Source: JAMIFV01 sp035906055 (GTDB taxonomy: Bacteria > Pseudomonadota > Alphaproteobacteria > Rickettsiales > JABCZZ01). Taken from it: a stretch of 12,764 bases of DNA. Both the position numbers and the translations under genes were made by a program. Below, piece after piece: positions 12,680 through 12,764 of this stretch. Location of the stretch: assembly GCA_035906055.1 (NCBI GenBank), contig JAMIFV010000017.1, positions 1 through 12,764 on the forward strand, given 5' to 3'. The notes below the pieces were generated by a model, which was given only the letters and a program-made list of their open reading frames with translations, ran no database searches and had not been told where the DNA came from. Every line of letters starts with the position of its first letter. Positions within the stretch are counted from its first letter, which is position 1.

Positions 12680-12764
12680 ATGAAAGTCTACGAACATTCA
12701 CAGCACACCCTGTGGGAGTGCAAATACCATATAGTCTTCATTCCGAAGTACCGCAAGAAGGTGC
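12680..12764 (+). CDS. tnpA: IS200/IS605 family transposase TnpA, N-terminal 28 codons only
   Basis: The frame from ATG 12680 reaches the window edge and contains KYHIVFIPKYRKKV, the hallmark start of Y1 (tyrosine, single-strand) transposases of the IS200 type. The HUH motif and catalytic tyrosine lie beyond the window. AGAGGAAA ends 6 nt before the ATG but is buried in the leader hairpin, so the gene is probably poorly translated. Confidence 0.9.
   Translation, partial: MKVYEHSQHTLWECKYHIVFIPKYRKKV

Larger units (their letters stand above)
12578..12764 (+). mobile_element. IS200/IS605-type insertion sequence, left end and start of tnpA (continues beyond window)
   Basis: The element is recognised by its tnpA start at 12680, by a terminal hairpin at 12582-12600 and by a long leader hairpin over the tnpA ribosome binding site. 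The left boundary is placed only roughly, between about 12572 and 12581, where similarity of the interrupted hydrolase to its neighbour stops. Elements of this type insert next to a short target and make no target duplication, so the boundary cannot be fixed without the right end. Confidence 0.75.

Overview
The window looks like chromosomal DNA of a flagellated alphaproteobacterium. The best evidence is a ChpT-type histidine phosphotransferase, a family known essentially only from Alphaproteobacteria, and a cheA-cheW-cheY-cheB-cheR cluster with a receiver-tailed CheA, as in the Che1 type described for Azospirillum. Genes are GC-rich and the gaps between them are AT-rich. The genus cannot be told from the sequence. 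Except for a transposase fragment at the left edge, every gene is on the + strand.

Layout. (1) 1-217, minus strand: the N-terminal zinc-ribbon part of an insertion-sequence transposase, cut by the window edge and apparently broken in frame near its start. (2) 218-572: an AT-rich gap with no gene. It holds a candidate promoter and a leader with an inverted repeat and a 14-bp direct repeat. (3) 573-4430: a two-partner secretion pair, first the outer-membrane transporter (TpsB/ShlB-like), then a compact secreted exoprotein (TpsA-like) made of a TPS domain, a proline/threonine stalk and a short tail with two cysteines. The exoprotein gene has its own sigma70-like promoter with an exact TTAA-N7-TTAA (CtrA-type) box just upstream, and it ends at a strong Rho-independent terminator. 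(4) 4705-11128: one tightly packed operon, chpT - cheA - cheW - small cysteine-rich lipoprotein - cheY - cheB - cheR, with gaps of a few bases or stop/start overlaps, except for a 36-nt gap before cheY. (5) 11112-12580: two tandem, related membrane-anchored alpha/beta hydrolases, translationally coupled to cheR. The second has lost its C-terminal third where an IS200/IS605-type element begins. (6) About 12578-12764: the left end of that element, with a terminal hairpin, a long leader hairpin that covers the tnpA ribosome binding site, and the first 28 codons of tnpA.

How the genes may work together. The che genes encode a full signalling core (kinase, coupling protein, response regulator, methylesterase, methyltransferase), but no receptor and no CheD is present here. 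ChpT normally passes phosphate from a receiver domain to CtrA. It lies 13 nt upstream of a CheA that carries its own receiver domain, and a CtrA-type box lies before the nearby exoprotein gene. Together these suggest, as inference only, a link between this chemosensory array, the CtrA pathway and a surface adhesin. The window is bounded by mobile elements on both sides, and the right-hand one has disrupted a gene.
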